Numbered from the stretch's first letter, positions 47,210 through 56,975 are shown. The stretch: 64,000 nucleotides of DNA from Altererythrobacter epoxidivorans (GCF_001281485.1 NZ_CP012669.1:1426001-1490000); one strand, 5' to 3'. Numbers and translations: made by a program. The notes: generated from the sequence alone by a model not told the origin.

Positions 47210-48880
47210 TCAGACCCCTTTCGGATAGACCGGCAGGATATCGACCGGGATGTCTTCCATCGCCGCAATCGCCGCCTCGGCATGGTCATCCAGCCTGGCA
47301 TACTTGTCGAAGAACGCCTTGGTCCCTTCGTAATCGCCATTGGCCTGCAGCATCAGCTGGTCATGCAGCAGCGCCTTCAGCCCTGCCTCCATCTTGACCG
47401 GGTCGATCACGAAATGACCCTGCGCCGCATCCCAGCGGAACGCGCCTTTCTCTTTCAGATAGCCGTATTGAAGGGCTGCGCCCTGCCCGTGCGCCTCGGT
47501 AATGCCAAAGCGCATCGCGCGGAACATACCTGCGAAATAAGTCGGCCAGAGCTTGTTCTTCTCGGCGATGGGCAGTTCGCCCTTCTCCATCATGAAGAGC
47601 AGGTTCCACACACCCATCACATCGGCCTTCGATTCCTCGAGCGCCGAATAGCGGTCCTTGAGTTCCGCGTTCACCGTGGTGGTGCGACCATCCTTCACGA
47701 TCGTTCCCGGGCCGAGGCTGTGCGATAGCTCGTGGAACAGCGTTTCAAGCTGCATGTACTTCTTCACCACCAGCGGCGCCTGCGCATCGCTCAGCACGAG
47801 CTTGCCGATTGGGGCGAGGATGCGGTCGTATTTCGCGCCGAGCACGTTCGACAGGATCACTTTCTTTGCACCCTTCGCCTCGCGCACGCGTTCGTCATTG
47901 GGCAGGTTGAAAGCGATAGTCTGCACACCGGGCACATTGTCCCCGCCGCCCTGGATCTGGTCGGCGACCGCAATCGGGCTGGCGAAGCCACGCTGGAAAT
48001 TCTTGTACCTGTCCTCGATCGGCAGGTTCGCCTCCATGTCGCGCAGGTAAGCCTTGTACTTCGCAAGCGAGGCCGATGCTTCGGGATCCTTCAGAGTGAC
48101 GAAGCTCTCGAACGCGGTCTTCTTGCCATACAAGCGGTCGGTATAGACCTCGTAGGGGCCAATCGCGACTTCGATGGGTGTGCCTTCCAGGTCCATCCAC
48201 GCAAGCTCGCTTTCGAAATAGTCATCGGTCAGGAACGACTTGGCGCGCAGCGAAAGGAATTTCTTCAGGCTGGGATTGGTCGTGATCTGCGATGCCTGTT
48301 CGAGCAGCATCGAGGCCGGAACCAGCCATTCCTTGTATGCTTCGGAATAAGGCACGGCGACCAGCCGGTCCCCGTCACGGCGAACGACCGTATAGTCGCT
48401 GGTAAGCGCCGCAACCTGTTCGGGATGCGCGGCGAGATAGGCGTCGAACTCCTCCCGCGTCAGGTCGGTCGGGTAAAAGCCAGCCCCTTCAGGCATGGGT
48501 TCGCTGCCCCAGAACGGGTGGAGTTCACCCAGATTGTCCCACGGGCCGAAATTCCGGTCGAACATTTCGAGCAGCAGGTCACGGTCGGCACGGCGGTTGT
48601 TGGCGACTGCGCTGCGGGCCTGTTCGTAATTGGCGATCCGCTGGCGCTTGTAGATCTCGCTCATGTAGCCCGACGCTTCGATCAGCAGGTTCACGACCTG
48701 TCGTTCCTCGGCCGAGAGGTAGCTCGTGTCGGGCGTCATCGGCACCACGGCCAGCTTCGCCTTCTGGGTGTTGAGATCATAGGGTGCCTCTGCCGGTGCC
48801 GCGGTCGAAGCCGGCGGCTCCACGGGCGCGGAAACGCAGGCGGCAGTGGCAAGGAGGAGCGGAAGGGCGGCAAGACGCAT
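47210..48880 (-). CDS. Zinc peptidase lipoprotein, dipeptidyl-peptidase III (M49)-like
   Basis: 556 residues from the ATG at 48880 (GAGGT 6 nt upstream). The lipobox ends TAAC (Cys about 15). The metal site is His383-Glu384-Leu-Ser-His387 followed by Glu415-Glu416-Ser-Lys-Ala-Asp420, that is, the M49 second motif EE(S/C)(K/R)A(D/E) 28 residues downstream. Classic M49 enzymes have the hexapeptide HExxGH; this one has the pentapeptide HExxH found in a minority of bacterial members. It should cleave dipeptides from oligopeptides in the periplasm. Confidence 0.83.
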   Translation of the reverse strand: MRLAALPLLLATAACVSAPVEPPASTAAPAEAPYDLNTQKAKLAVVPMTPDTSYLSAEERQVVNLLIEASGYMSEIYKRQRIANYEQARSAVANNRRADRDLLLEMFDRNFGPWDNLGELHPFWGSEPMPEGAGFYPTDLTREEFDAYLAAHPEQVAALTSDYTVVRRDGDRLVAVPYSEAYKEWLVPASMLLEQASQITTNPSLKKFLSLRAKSFLTDDYFESELAWMDLEGTPIEVAIGPYEVYTDRLYGKKTAFESFVTLKDPEASASLAKYKAYLRDMEANLPIEDRYKNFQRGFASPIAVADQIQGGGDNVPGVQTIAFNLPNDERVREAKGAKKVILSNVLGAKYDRILAPIGKLVLSDAQAPLVVKKYMQLETLFHELSHSLGPGTIVKDGRTTTVNAELKDRYSALEESKADVMGVWNLLFMMEKGELPIAEKNKLWPTYFAGMFRAMRFGITEAHGQGAALQYGYLKEKGAFRWDAAQGHFVIDPVKMEAGLKALLHDQLMLQANGDYEGTKAFFDKYARLDDHAEAAIAAMEDIPVDILPVYPKGV

Positions 48881-48967
48881 GGTGTGACCTCGGTTTATTT
48901 TCATTGGCAATGCCTAGGCTTGCATGCCGGACTTGTCACGCACTGCACATATGGTTGCAGCAGCATC

Positions 48968-48995
48968 TTGATCCTCATTCCGCCCAGTGTATTAT
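48968..48995 (+). promoter_or_regulatory. Sigma-70-type promoter of the serine hydrolase gene
   Basis: TTGATC, a 16-bp spacer and TATTAT. It lies about 30 bp before the ATG at 49026, giving a short leader that contains the GGGAG ribosome site. Confidence 0.5.
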
Positions 48996-49025
48996 CCTTA
49001 TAAGTCACCGCTCCGGGAGAAATCA

Positions 49026-50378
49026 ATGTTCGTCCGCCATACTCGCCGTCTGACCCTGCCGCTCGCCCTGTTGCTGGCCGGAACTGCGACTGCCGCCGCT
49101 GCGCAGGATGTCGCCCGGATGGACGAGGTGATCGAAGCGGAGGTCGCCTCCGACGGGTTCATGGGGTCGGCGCTGGTGGCGAAAGACGGGAAGATCCTGC
49201 TCGACCAGGGATATGGTTCGGCAGATCTCGGCTGGGATATTCCCAATGCCAGCGACACGAAGTTTCGCATCGGTTCGGTGACCAAGCAGTTCACGGGCGT
49301 CTCTATCCTGCTGCTGATGGAACAGGGAAAGCTAAAGCTCGACGATCCGATCAGGCAGCATTACCCCGATGCCCCTGCGGCGTGGGACGGGATCACGCTG
49401 CGCCACCTGCTGCACCACACTTCGGGCATTCCCAGCTTCACCGGGCTGGACGAATTCACCACTTTCAAGTTCCTGCCCATGACGCTGGATGAGGAAATCG
49501 CGAAGTTTCGCGACCTCCCGCTCGAATTCACCCCGGGCGAGAAATTCAACTACTCGAATTCGGGCTATGTCCTGCTCGGCGCCGTGATCGAGCGCGCCAG
49601 CGGCCAGTCCTATGGCGAATTCGTGAAAGCGAATATCTTCGAACCGCTGGGCATGGAAAACACAGGCATGGACAGCAACTCGGCGATTATCCCGCGCAAG
49701 GCGACCGGCTATGCACCGGGCAAGGACGGGATCGTCCGGGCCGAATACGTCAACATGGACATTCCGCACGGCGCCGGTGCGCTCTATTCGACCACCGGTG
49801 ACCTTCTAAAATGGCAGCGCGGCCTGTTCGGTGGCAAACTGCTGAAGCCGGACAGCCTCAAGCAATATCTCACCCCGGCGCTGTCGAAATACGCGCTGGG
49901 CGTCGTCATCGACAAGGATGATGGCGGCAGGCTCTATTCGCACAGTGGCGGGATCGAGGGCTTCAACTCCTGGCTCGCCTACGACCCTGATCGCAAGATC
50001 ACCGTTGCGGTTCTCGCCAACCTCAACGGACCCGCGGCGAATAAGATAGGCAAGCAATTGTTGACGCTGGCGCGCGGCGAAGAGATCACCCTTGCTGCCG
50101 AGCGGGAGGAGATCACGCTGGAGGCAAGCCAGCTGGCCGAATACGAGGGCATCTTTGCCCTCGCCCCGACCTTCAAGATCGAGTTCTTCGTCGATGGCGA
50201 CCAGTTGAAGACGCAGGCGACAAACCAGCCGGTTTTCCCCGTCTTCGCCGAAGCGAAGGACAAGTTCTTCCTTAAGGTCGTCGATGCGCAACTGCATTTC
50301 AACCGCGACGAAGACGGTTCGATCAAGTCGGTCACGTTGCTCCAGGGCGGACAGGTCATGACAGGGATCAAGGAATAG
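49026..50378 (+). CDS. Beta-lactamase-fold serine hydrolase (class C-like)
   Basis: 450 residues from the ATG at 49026. A signal peptide ends after AAA (residue 26). Catalytic motifs are Ser84-x-x-Lys87 ('SVTK'), Tyr176-Ser-Asn178 ('YSN') and 'HSGG' in place of KTG, as in esterase or DD-peptidase members. The C-terminal ~100 residues resemble the DUF3471 domain. Secreted to the periplasm; the substrate is unknown, and lactamase activity should not be assumed. Confidence 0.9.
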   Translation: MFVRHTRRLTLPLALLLAGTATAAAAQDVARMDEVIEAEVASDGFMGSALVAKDGKILLDQGYGSADLGWDIPNASDTKFRIGSVTKQFTGVSILLLMEQGKLKLDDPIRQHYPDAPAAWDGITLRHLLHHTSGIPSFTGLDEFTTFKFLPMTLDEEIAKFRDLPLEFTPGEKFNYSNSGYVLLGAVIERASGQSYGEFVKANIFEPLGMENTGMDSNSAIIPRKATGYAPGKDGIVRAEYVNMDIPHGAGALYSTTGDLLKWQRGLFGGKLLKPDSLKQYLTPALSKYALGVVIDKDDGGRLYSHSGGIEGFNSWLAYDPDRKITVAVLANLNGPAANKIGKQLLTLARGEEITLAAEREEITLEASQLAEYEGIFALAPTFKIEFFVDGDQLKTQATNQPVFPVFAEAKDKFFLKVVDAQLHFNRDEDGSIKSVTLLQGGQVMTGIKE

Positions 50379-50448
50379 CGGCCAGCCGCAACGAATTGCC
50401 ACGCCTGCCACACCCCCCTATGCATAGCCGCCTTGGGGGAGAAGCCGA

Positions 50449-51795
50449 GTGACCTATCCGAAATTGACCGACAAGCCGGGCGCGCTGGAAACCGCCGCCG
50501 CGATCCGATCCGGCAAGCTGAGCCCGATGGAAGCCGTCGATGCCGCGATCACGCGGATCGAGCAGCTCGACGCGCATGTAAATGCGCTGGCAGTCCCGAA
50601 TTTCGAAGCCGCCTATGCCGCAGCGAAGGCGATGGACGGCAAGACGCCGGGTGACGACCAGCCGCTGTTCGGCGTGCCGATGACGATCAAGGAAAGCTTC
50701 GACATCGCCGGGCTTCCCAGCACCTTCGGCCTCGCCGAATATCGCGACAATATCGCGGACAGCGATTCGCGGGTCGTCTCGCTGCTCAAGGCGGCGGGTG
50801 CGATCATCGTCGGGAAGACCAACGTACCGCCCAATCTTGCCGACTGGCAGTCGAACAACCCTATCTACGGCCGGACGAACAATCCGCACGATCACGGACG
50901 CTCGCCCGGCGGTTCCTCCGGCGGTTCGGCGGCGGCCGTCGCAAGCGGAATGGTCGCTTGCGAAGTCGGCACGGACATCGGCGGTTCGATCAGGGTTCCC
51001 GCCCATTTCTGCGGCATCTGGGGCCATAAGCCGAGTTGGGGCCTCGTCAGCAAGCGGGGGCACCAGCATCCTGCCAATCCCAATCCGATTGCGCATGACG
51101 GTGTCCTGTCCGTCGCAGGGCCGCTGGCGCGCAATGCGGACGATCTCGACGCGCTGCTACGGATTATCGCCGATCGCCCCATTCCCGAAGCCGCGAAGCC
51201 GCTGCGCGAATGCCGCCTTTTGCTGGTGACCGATTATCCAGGAAGCCCGATCGACGATCACGTCAGGGGACCGATCGAAGCAGCGGTGGCAGAGCTTGAG
51301 AAAGCAGGGGTTACAGTCGACCGGTCGAGCGACCTGCTCCCAGACCTCGCTGACCAGAACCAGACCTATTTCCGCATGCTCAACACCGCGATGGCGCGCG
51401 GCGCGCCCTCCCCCGATGGCAAGCAGGCGACCGCGACGGACTGGTTCGACTTCCTCGATGCGCAGGCCGCCAATGAAGCGGCATGGGCAAAACTGTTCGA
51501 AACATACGATTTCGTGCTCGCCCCGCCCGCACCCGTGCTCGCCATTCCGCATATCGACCAGCAACTGTTCACGGCGACCCTGCGCATCAATGGCAAGGAC
51601 CTGCCCGCTTCCCCCGGCCTTGCCTGGGCAGGCATCGCGACCTTTCCCAACCTGCCTTCGACCGTCGTTCCGATCGGCGCGAGCGATGTGGATGGAAGCA
51701 CGCTGCCGTGCGGCATGCAGGTAATGGGGCCGCGCTGGGGCGATTTCGGCTGTATTGCCGCGGCGCGCCAGATCGATGCCATCGTAAACGGCTGA
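50449..51795 (+). CDS. Amidase-signature family hydrolase
   Basis: 448 residues from a GTG start with GGGGGAG upstream. The Ser-cisSer-Lys triad is Lys81 ('MTIKES'), Ser156 ('SPGGSSGGSAAA') and Ser180 ('GTDIGGSIRVPA'), with the normal 24-residue spacing between the serines. No signal peptide, so it is cytoplasmic. The substrate is not clear; it is not GatA, given its length and isolation from gatB/gatC. Confidence 0.92.
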   Translation: MTYPKLTDKPGALETAAAIRSGKLSPMEAVDAAITRIEQLDAHVNALAVPNFEAAYAAAKAMDGKTPGDDQPLFGVPMTIKESFDIAGLPSTFGLAEYRDNIADSDSRVVSLLKAAGAIIVGKTNVPPNLADWQSNNPIYGRTNNPHDHGRSPGGSSGGSAAAVASGMVACEVGTDIGGSIRVPAHFCGIWGHKPSWGLVSKRGHQHPANPNPIAHDGVLSVAGPLARNADDLDALLRIIADRPIPEAAKPLRECRLLLVTDYPGSPIDDHVRGPIEAAVAELEKAGVTVDRSSDLLPDLADQNQTYFRMLNTAMARGAPSPDGKQATATDWFDFLDAQAANEAAWAKLFETYDFVLAPPAPVLAIPHIDQQLFTATLRINGKDLPASPGLAWAGIATFPNLPSTVVPIGASDVDGSTLPCGMQVMGPRWGDFGCIAAARQIDAIVNG

Positions 51796-51805
51796 CGCGC
51801 AGCTG

Positions 51806-52438
51806 ATGGAAGAGGTCGTTCTTACACCGCTGCTCGACGCGCTCGACATCCTCGGGCTCGCGATCTTTGCGCTGACGGGTGCCCTGCTCGCCGCCAAGGA
51901 AAAGCAGACCTTCGTGACGATGGCGTTCTTCGCCCTTGTTACGGGGGTTGGCGGCGGCACGATCCGCGACCTGATGATCGATGCGCCGGTGTTCTGGATC
52001 CACGATCCCTGGATTGCAGCCGTCTGCCTGCTGGTTGCGCTGATCGGCTGGTTCACCCCGACCCGGGTGTGGGAGGGAAAGCTGCTCGATTATGCCGATG
52101 GAGCCGGTCTGACCGCCTATGCCGTGCTCGGCAGCGCAAAGGCCATGTCCTATGGCATCCCGCCCGTTCCGGCCGCCCTGATGGGAATCATCACCGGCTG
52201 CGTTGGCGGGATCATCCGCGACGTGGTCGCCGGCCGTCCCTCGATCATCATGCGGCCCGAGCTTTACGTGACTGCGGCAGCGGTCTCGGCCACGATCACG
52301 GTAGCCGGCTCGATGCTGGGAATGCGAGGGACCTTGCTATGGTCGGGCGCATGGATTGCAGGCTTCATGCTGAGAAGCGCCGCGATCCGCTGGCAGCTTG
52401 CACTGCCGGCCTATCGCGACGCCTCTCAAACTGGCTGA
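51806..52438 (+). CDS. TRIC-family (UPF0126) cation channel protein
   Basis: 210 residues, about seven hydrophobic helices with an internal duplication: 'GVGGGTIRDL' in the first half and 'GCVGGIIRDVVAGRPS' in the second. These are the glycine-rich pore helices of prokaryotic TRIC channels (K+-permeable homotrimers). It starts 10 bp after the amidase stop and is probably cotranscribed. Confidence 0.92.
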   Translation: MEEVVLTPLLDALDILGLAIFALTGALLAAKEKQTFVTMAFFALVTGVGGGTIRDLMIDAPVFWIHDPWIAAVCLLVALIGWFTPTRVWEGKLLDYADGAGLTAYAVLGSAKAMSYGIPPVPAALMGIITGCVGGIIRDVVAGRPSIIMRPELYVTAAAVSATITVAGSMLGMRGTLLWSGAWIAGFMLRSAAIRWQLALPAYRDASQTG

Positions 52439-52453
52439 ATTGACGGGCGGACC

Positions 52454-53212
52454 TTAATTGGCGCCGGCCATCGTGTAGCGATCGTCGGCACCACCTTCGT
52501 CGCTTTCGTCCAAATCGCCATCGATCGGGCCACCGGGATAAGCCGGGGCCTGCTTCGACGAAGCGGAGGGAGTGCGCGGTTCAGCCTCACGATTGCGCCA
52601 GGCGGCCTCGTAGCGGTCATCGTCCCACTGCTTGTCTTCACGCGCGGCCAATCCGCCGAAATCGACGCCTTCGACGCGGCCATCGGCGCCGATGCTGCAA
52701 GTGAAACGGTCGCCATTGTAGAGCGCGCCGGTCACGCGCCAGCCTTCACCGGTGCGATCGACGCTGTCGACAGTATCGACGCGCACATCGCGCTCGATCT
52801 CGTTCACGCACAGTTCGACGGCGTTATCGATTCCGCGACCACCGTCGTAACGCGAATCGCCGCGGCGCTCGCGATAGTCATATGGGCGTTCCGGAGAGGG
52901 GCGCGTCGGATAACCGCGATAGCGATAGTCGGCTTCGCGCTTGTCGCGGTTCGATTTCGATGCGGCGCTGGCCACGGCAGCGATACCGCCGATGATCAGC
53001 ACGCCAGCGAGGACGTCGCCCGCATCGACACGATCACGCCGCCAGCGGCGGTGCCGCTCTGCATTGGCGCCATCTTTGTCGAACACGCCCATGGTGGGCA
53101 CATCGCTTGAGGATTTCGGGCTGGGAAGTTCTGCGGCGGCAGCGGGCGTTGCTGCCATGGAAAGCGCGGCGACCAGACCGGCCAGCCCCGCATGGGTGTT
53201 CACTCGAGCCAT
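52454..53212 (-). CDS. Secreted Asp/Arg-rich protein, paralogue A
   Basis: 252 residues with AGGAGGG upstream and a signal peptide (cleavage near AAA-E, residue 27). A conserved hydrophobic segment 'DAGDVLAGVLIIGGIAAVASAASK' is followed by a charged Tyr/Arg/Asp-rich stretch and a C-terminal domain containing two Cys ('VELCVNEIE', 'DRFTCSIGADG'). It shares this layout with the next gene upstream (53350-53940). The function is unknown; probably envelope associated. Confidence 0.8.
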   Translation of the reverse strand: MARVNTHAGLAGLVAALSMAATPAAAAELPSPKSSSDVPTMGVFDKDGANAERHRRWRRDRVDAGDVLAGVLIIGGIAAVASAASKSNRDKREADYRYRGYPTRPSPERPYDYRERRGDSRYDGGRGIDNAVELCVNEIERDVRVDTVDSVDRTGEGWRVTGALYNGDRFTCSIGADGRVEGVDFGGLAAREDKQWDDDRYEAAWRNREAEPRTPSASSKQAPAYPGGPIDGDLDESDEGGADDRYTMAGAN

Positions 53213-53349
53213 GGGGCTCCCTCCTGTTAAACGGCTTGCACCAGGATCGAGCGTCCACCATCCGCTCTATCGTCGCATAGCATTAGGCGGCCCAGGCTTT
53301 CGATCGCCTGAACCGCCCATGGTGGATCGTTGCAGATCATTCTTGCGAC

Positions 53350-53940
53350 TTAGCGCAGTCCGCGGATCCCGCTGTAATCGAGGTCGACCACCCGGCCCCG
53401 CGAAACATCGCAGGTAAACTTGCCGGAATCGCCATTATAGCGGCGATCGTAACGACCATCACGGTCGTAGCGGTCATAGCGGTTATAACGGCTGTTATAG
53501 CGGCCATAGCCACGGGTACCGTCGACAACCAGGCGACCCTTCACCTCGACACCGCGACGGTTGCGATCGACATCGCGGATCTCGGTCACGTCGGCATAGC
53601 GATAGCCTGCGCGGCGCGCATCGCGCTCAACGGCGGCGACGCACATTTCGACCGCGCGGCGCGGGTTGTCATAACCGTAGTTGTAGCGGCTGTTATAGCG
53701 GTTGTCGTACCGGCGATCATAACGGTTGTTGTACCGGTAATCGTCATAGCGGTCGTTCTTGCTGGCAGCGCTGGCGACCGCTGCGATGCCACCAAGGATC
53801 ACTGCGCCAGCGATGATATCGCCAGCGTCAATGCCGTCACGGTCGCGTGCCTGGGCCGGAGTTGCGCCTGCCAGGGCCATCGCGCCCACTGCAGCCGTTG
53901 CGATCCCACCCTTCGCAAAAAGCTTTGTCTTGTTGCTCAT
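53350..53940 (-). CDS. Secreted Tyr/Arg/Asn-rich protein, paralogue B
   Basis: 196 residues from the ATG at 53940 (AGGAGA upstream). A signal peptide ends QA-R (about residue 30). It shares 'DAGDIIAGAVILGGIAAVASAASK' and a C-terminal Cys-containing domain ('VEMCVAAVERDARR', 'GKFTCDVSRGRVVDLDY') with paralogue A. Between them lie two low-complexity blocks built of NRYDRRYDNRYN-like repeats encoded by near-identical 9-12-bp DNA units. The function is unknown. Confidence 0.82.
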   Translation of the reverse strand: MSNKTKLFAKGGIATAAVGAMALAGATPAQARDRDGIDAGDIIAGAVILGGIAAVASAASKNDRYDDYRYNNRYDRRYDNRYNSRYNYGYDNPRRAVEMCVAAVERDARRAGYRYADVTEIRDVDRNRRGVEVKGRLVVDGTRGYGRYNSRYNRYDRYDRDGRYDRRYNGDSGKFTCDVSRGRVVDLDYSGIRGLR

Positions 53941-54076
53941 CTGAGGTTCTCCTCGTCTGGCCGTGGCGGGATTGCCTCGGCGTCGAGTTACCATCTAGAT
54001 GAACGGCACTGAGGCGAGCCTGAATTGAGCCGACAGGAGATGTTCAGGAAACTTCGCCATTACCTGAACGATGCTG

Positions 54077-54116
54077 AAAAAAGGAAAAGGCGGCCGCACT
54101 GCTAGGTGCAACCGCC
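54077..54116 (-). terminator. Terminator of the alpha ribosomal operon
   Basis: On the minus strand GGCGGTTGCAC pairs over 11 bp with GTGCGGCCGCC (two G-U pairs) around a 6-nt loop and is followed by TTTTCCTTTTTT. It lies 30 bp after rplQ. Confidence 0.9.
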
Positions 54117-54145
54117 CTCCAGTCCCCTTTAAGGGGAAAATCGAA

Positions 54146-54571
54146 TCAGGCTTCTTCGAAGTCGTCTTCGTCTTCCGACATGACCGGGCCCGAATCCTGG
54201 CCCTTGGCATCCATGTCGCGGTCGACGAATTCGATGATCGCCATCTGCGAAGCGTCCGAGGCGCGGTAACCGGCCTTGATGATACGGGTGTAGCCGCCTT
54301 CGCGGTCGCCGTAACGCTCGGCCAGAACGTCGAACAGCTTCTTGAGCTGGGTCTCGTCACCGAGGCGGCTCATGGCCAGACGACGGTTCGAAAGGCCGCC
54401 ACGCTTTGCCAGCGTGATCAGCTTTTCGATGTACGGACGCAGTTCCTTAGCCTTGGGCAGCGTGGTCTGGATCTGCTCGTGCTTGATCAGGGCTGCTGCC
54501 ATGTTGCGGAACAGGGCCTTGCGGTGGCCCGACTTGCGGCTCAACTTGCGCTGCGAAATACCGTGACGCAT
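54146..54571 (-). CDS. rplQ: 50S ribosomal protein L17
   Basis: 141 residues. '[24 protein letters not shown]' at the N terminus and '[20 protein letters not shown]' are the L17 core; the C-terminal ~25 residues are an acidic extension. Last gene of the operon. Confidence 0.97.
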   Translation of the reverse strand: MRHGISQRKLSRKSGHRKALFRNMAAALIKHEQIQTTLPKAKELRPYIEKLITLAKRGGLSNRRLAMSRLGDETQLKKLFDVLAERYGDREGGYTRIIKAGYRASDASQMAIIEFVDRDMDAKGQDSGPVMSEDEDDFEEA

Positions 54572-54596
54572 TTTACTTCTTCCTTCGTTCGTAGGG

Positions 54597-54644
54597 GGCC
54601 CGTGTAAGGTAGCCCGATACGGGCCGGATCAAGGGGTCCGGCCC
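54597..54644 (-). promoter_or_regulatory. Competing hairpins in the rpoA-rplQ gap
   Basis: GGGCCGGA/TCCGGCCC (8 bp, 54621-54628 with 54637-54644) and GGCCCGT/ACGGGCC (7 bp, 54597-54603 with 54619-54625) share bases 54621-54625, so they cannot form together. The 90-nt gap precedes rplQ. This looks like an attenuator or an RNA-processing site. Confidence 0.4.
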
Positions 54645-54661
54645 ATGCCCCGTGCGAGGTG

Positions 54662-55717
54662 TTAGCCCAGCAGCTCCTGTTCGAGCTTCTTGGCCATTTC
54701 CTCGATGTTCTCAGGCGGCCATCCGGGGATGTCCATGCCCAGGCGCAGGCCCATGCTCGACAGCACTTCCTTGATTTCGTTCAAGGACTTGCGGCCGAAG
54801 TTCGGGGTGCGCAGCATCTCGGCTTCGGTCTTCTGGACCAGGTCGCCGATGTAGATGATGTTGTCGTTCTTGAGGCAGTTTGCCGAACGGACCGACAGTT
54901 CCAGCTCGTCGACCTTCTTGAGAAGGTAGCGGTTGAGCTGGTTGGCATCGTCTTCCTGAGGAGCCGCTGCCTGGCCAATCATTGCCGACTGCGGCTGCGG
55001 GATGCCGTCTTCGAAGTGGACGAACAGCGTCAGCTGGTCCTGCAGGATGCGAGCGGCATAAGCCACTGCATCTTCAGGGGTGACGGTACCGTCGGTTTCG
55101 ATCGTCAGCGACAGCTTGTCGTAGTCGAGTTCCTGGCCAACGCGGGCGTTCTCGACCTTGTAGCTGACCTGCTTGACCGGCGAATAAAGCGAATCGACCG
55201 GGATCAGACCGATCGGTGCATCGACCGGACGGTTCGACACGGCGGGGACGTAGCCCTTGCCGGTGTCGGCAGTCAGTTCCATGTTCAGCGTCGCGCCTTC
55301 GTCGAGGTGACAGATCACGAGATCCTTGTTCATCACTTCGATGTCGCCCGAAACGGCGATGTCGCCAGCCTTGACTTCGCCAGGGCCGGTTGCGGAAAGC
55401 TGCAGACGCTTCGCGCCTTCGCCTTCCATCTTGAGAGCGATCTGCTTCACGTTAAGCACGATGTCGGTCACGTCTTCGCGCACGCCGGCAAGCGAGGAGA
55501 ATTCGTGAAGGACGTTCTCGATCTTGATCGAGGTGATGGCGCCGCCCTGCAGCGAGCTCAGCAGTACACGACGCAGCGCGTTGCCGAGGGTGAGGCCAAA
55601 GCCACGCTCAAGCGGTTCGGCAACGAAAGTTGCCTTGCGGCTCTTGTCGCCGCCTTCCTTGATTTCGAGCGTGTTGGGTTTTTTCAGTTCCTGCCAGTTC
55701 TTGATATTGACGGACAT
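54662..55717 (-). CDS. rpoA: RNA polymerase alpha subunit
   Basis: 351 residues. The N-terminal dimerisation domain contains '[19 protein letters not shown]', the linker follows, and the C-terminal domain ends with '[17 protein letters not shown]'-like and '[21 protein letters not shown]' segments that contact UP elements and activators. Length and motifs are complete. Confidence 0.98.
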   Translation of the reverse strand: MSVNIKNWQELKKPNTLEIKEGGDKSRKATFVAEPLERGFGLTLGNALRRVLLSSLQGGAITSIKIENVLHEFSSLAGVREDVTDIVLNVKQIALKMEGEGAKRLQLSATGPGEVKAGDIAVSGDIEVMNKDLVICHLDEGATLNMELTADTGKGYVPAVSNRPVDAPIGLIPVDSLYSPVKQVSYKVENARVGQELDYDKLSLTIETDGTVTPEDAVAYAARILQDQLTLFVHFEDGIPQPQSAMIGQAAAPQEDDANQLNRYLLKKVDELELSVRSANCLKNDNIIYIGDLVQKTEAEMLRTPNFGRKSLNEIKEVLSSMGLRLGMDIPGWPPENIEEMAKKLEQELLG

Positions 55718-55823
55718 GGATTTCCCCTAGGGTTTCAGAAACGGACGGGACCGGCGGCGCTGTTGGCGCATCCGGTCCGTGGAAATGCGGCGACCCGTGA
55801 CAGGGCCGCCGGGCAGGTACGGA

Positions 55824-56213
55824 TCAGACGCGACGACGCTTCGACGGCCTCACGCCGTTGTGCGGGATCGGGGTCACGTCACGGATCGAGGTGATGTTGA
55901 AACCGACTGCGGCGAGACCGCGCAGCGCGCTTTCACGACCCGAACCCGGGCCCTTCACTTCGACTTCCAGCGTACGGACGCCGTGCTCGGCAGCCTTCTT
56001 GCCGGCATCGTCTGCAGCGACCTGGGCGGCATAGGGAGTCGACTTGCGGCTGCCCTTGAAGCCCATCATACCGGCGCTCGACCAGCTGATCGCATTGCCC
56101 TGCGCATCGGTGATGGTGATCATGGTGTTGTTGAAGCTGGCGTTGATGTGCGCAACGCCGCTCGTGATATTCTTTTTATCGCGACGCCTTACTCGGCCGG
56201 GTTCGCGTGCCAT
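55824..56213 (-). CDS. rpsK: 30S ribosomal protein S11
   Basis: 129 residues. '[18 protein letters not shown]' and '[12 protein letters not shown]' mark the S11 fold, and the C terminus '[16 protein letters not shown]' is diagnostic. Located 58 bp after rpsM. Confidence 0.98.
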   Translation of the reverse strand: MAREPGRVRRRDKKNITSGVAHINASFNNTMITITDAQGNAISWSSAGMMGFKGSRKSTPYAAQVAADDAGKKAAEHGVRTLEVEVKGPGSGRESALRGLAAVGFNITSIRDVTPIPHNGVRPSKRRRV

Positions 56214-56271
56214 GGTTCGTATTCCTCTTAACTAGCGAGAGAAGGAAAAAGCCTCGGGTTGCCCCGAATGC

Positions 56272-56640
56272 TTACTTCTTCTTCCCGGCGATCGGCTTGG
56301 CCTTACCCTTGCGGGTACGGGCGTTGGTGTGCGTGCGCTGGCCACGAACGGGCAGGCCGTTACGGTGGCGAAGGCCACGATACGAACGAAGGTCCATAAG
56401 ACGCTTTATGTTCATCGCGGTCTGGCGACGCAGGTCACCTTCGACAGCATAGTCTGCGTCGATGGTTTCGCGGATGCGCAGCACTTCCTCGTCGCTGAGG
56501 TCCTGCACGCGGCGCGAATGATCGATGCCCAGCTTGTCGGCGATTTCCACGGCGGTGGTACGACCGATTCCGTGAATGTAGGTCAGCGCAATGATAACGC
56601 GCTTGTTGGTGGGGATATTGACCCCGGCAATACGAGCCAC
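56272..56640 (-). CDS. rpsM: 30S ribosomal protein S13
   Basis: 122 residues. The start is GTG (56640) with GGAG 8 nt upstream; the ATG 12 bp earlier is followed at once by an in-frame stop. '[20 protein letters not shown]' and the basic tail '[18 protein letters not shown]' are typical. First gene of the alpha segment after the SRPBCC insertion. Confidence 0.98.
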   Translation of the reverse strand: MARIAGVNIPTNKRVIIALTYIHGIGRTTAVEIADKLGIDHSRRVQDLSDEEVLRIRETIDADYAVEGDLRRQTAMNIKRLMDLRSYRGLRHRNGLPVRGQRTHTNARTRKGKAKPIAGKKK

Positions 56641-56975
56641 TTACTTCTCCATGCTCCACAGGGGTTCGACGGTTGATCGCCCGCCCCTATCTCATCGCGG
56701 TTAGATCGACGCGCCCCGCCGCCAGAGCCACATCGCACAAGGCAATCAGCTTGAACGGCAAAAAGCCCGGTTGGCGCGCACGAATGGCTATCGCCTGCCG
56801 GACTTCTTTCGAACGTGTCGAATATGAGCGCGCTTAGTGTGATTCTTCACCGCCGTCAACCGGCTAGCGCGCGTTCAACTGCGAGCGGCCCATATGGGTC
56901 GCCTCGCCATGTGTTCAAGGGTTTTACCGCGCCCGGGCCACCAGGTCAAAGCGCTTGGTCGCAATTATCCTGCGA
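56641..56975. other. Intergenic region upstream of rpsM
   Basis: 335 bp without a gene. It contains a possible promoter for rpsM-rpsK-rpoA-rplQ (56890-56918), leaving a leader of about 240 nt. Open frames on the plus strand here are shadows. Confidence 0.5.
56890..56918 (-). promoter_or_regulatory. Possible promoter for the rpsM-rplQ segment
   Basis: On the minus strand TTGAAC, exactly 17 bp, then ATATGG. It would allow independent transcription of the alpha segment downstream of the SRPBCC gene. Confidence 0.35.
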
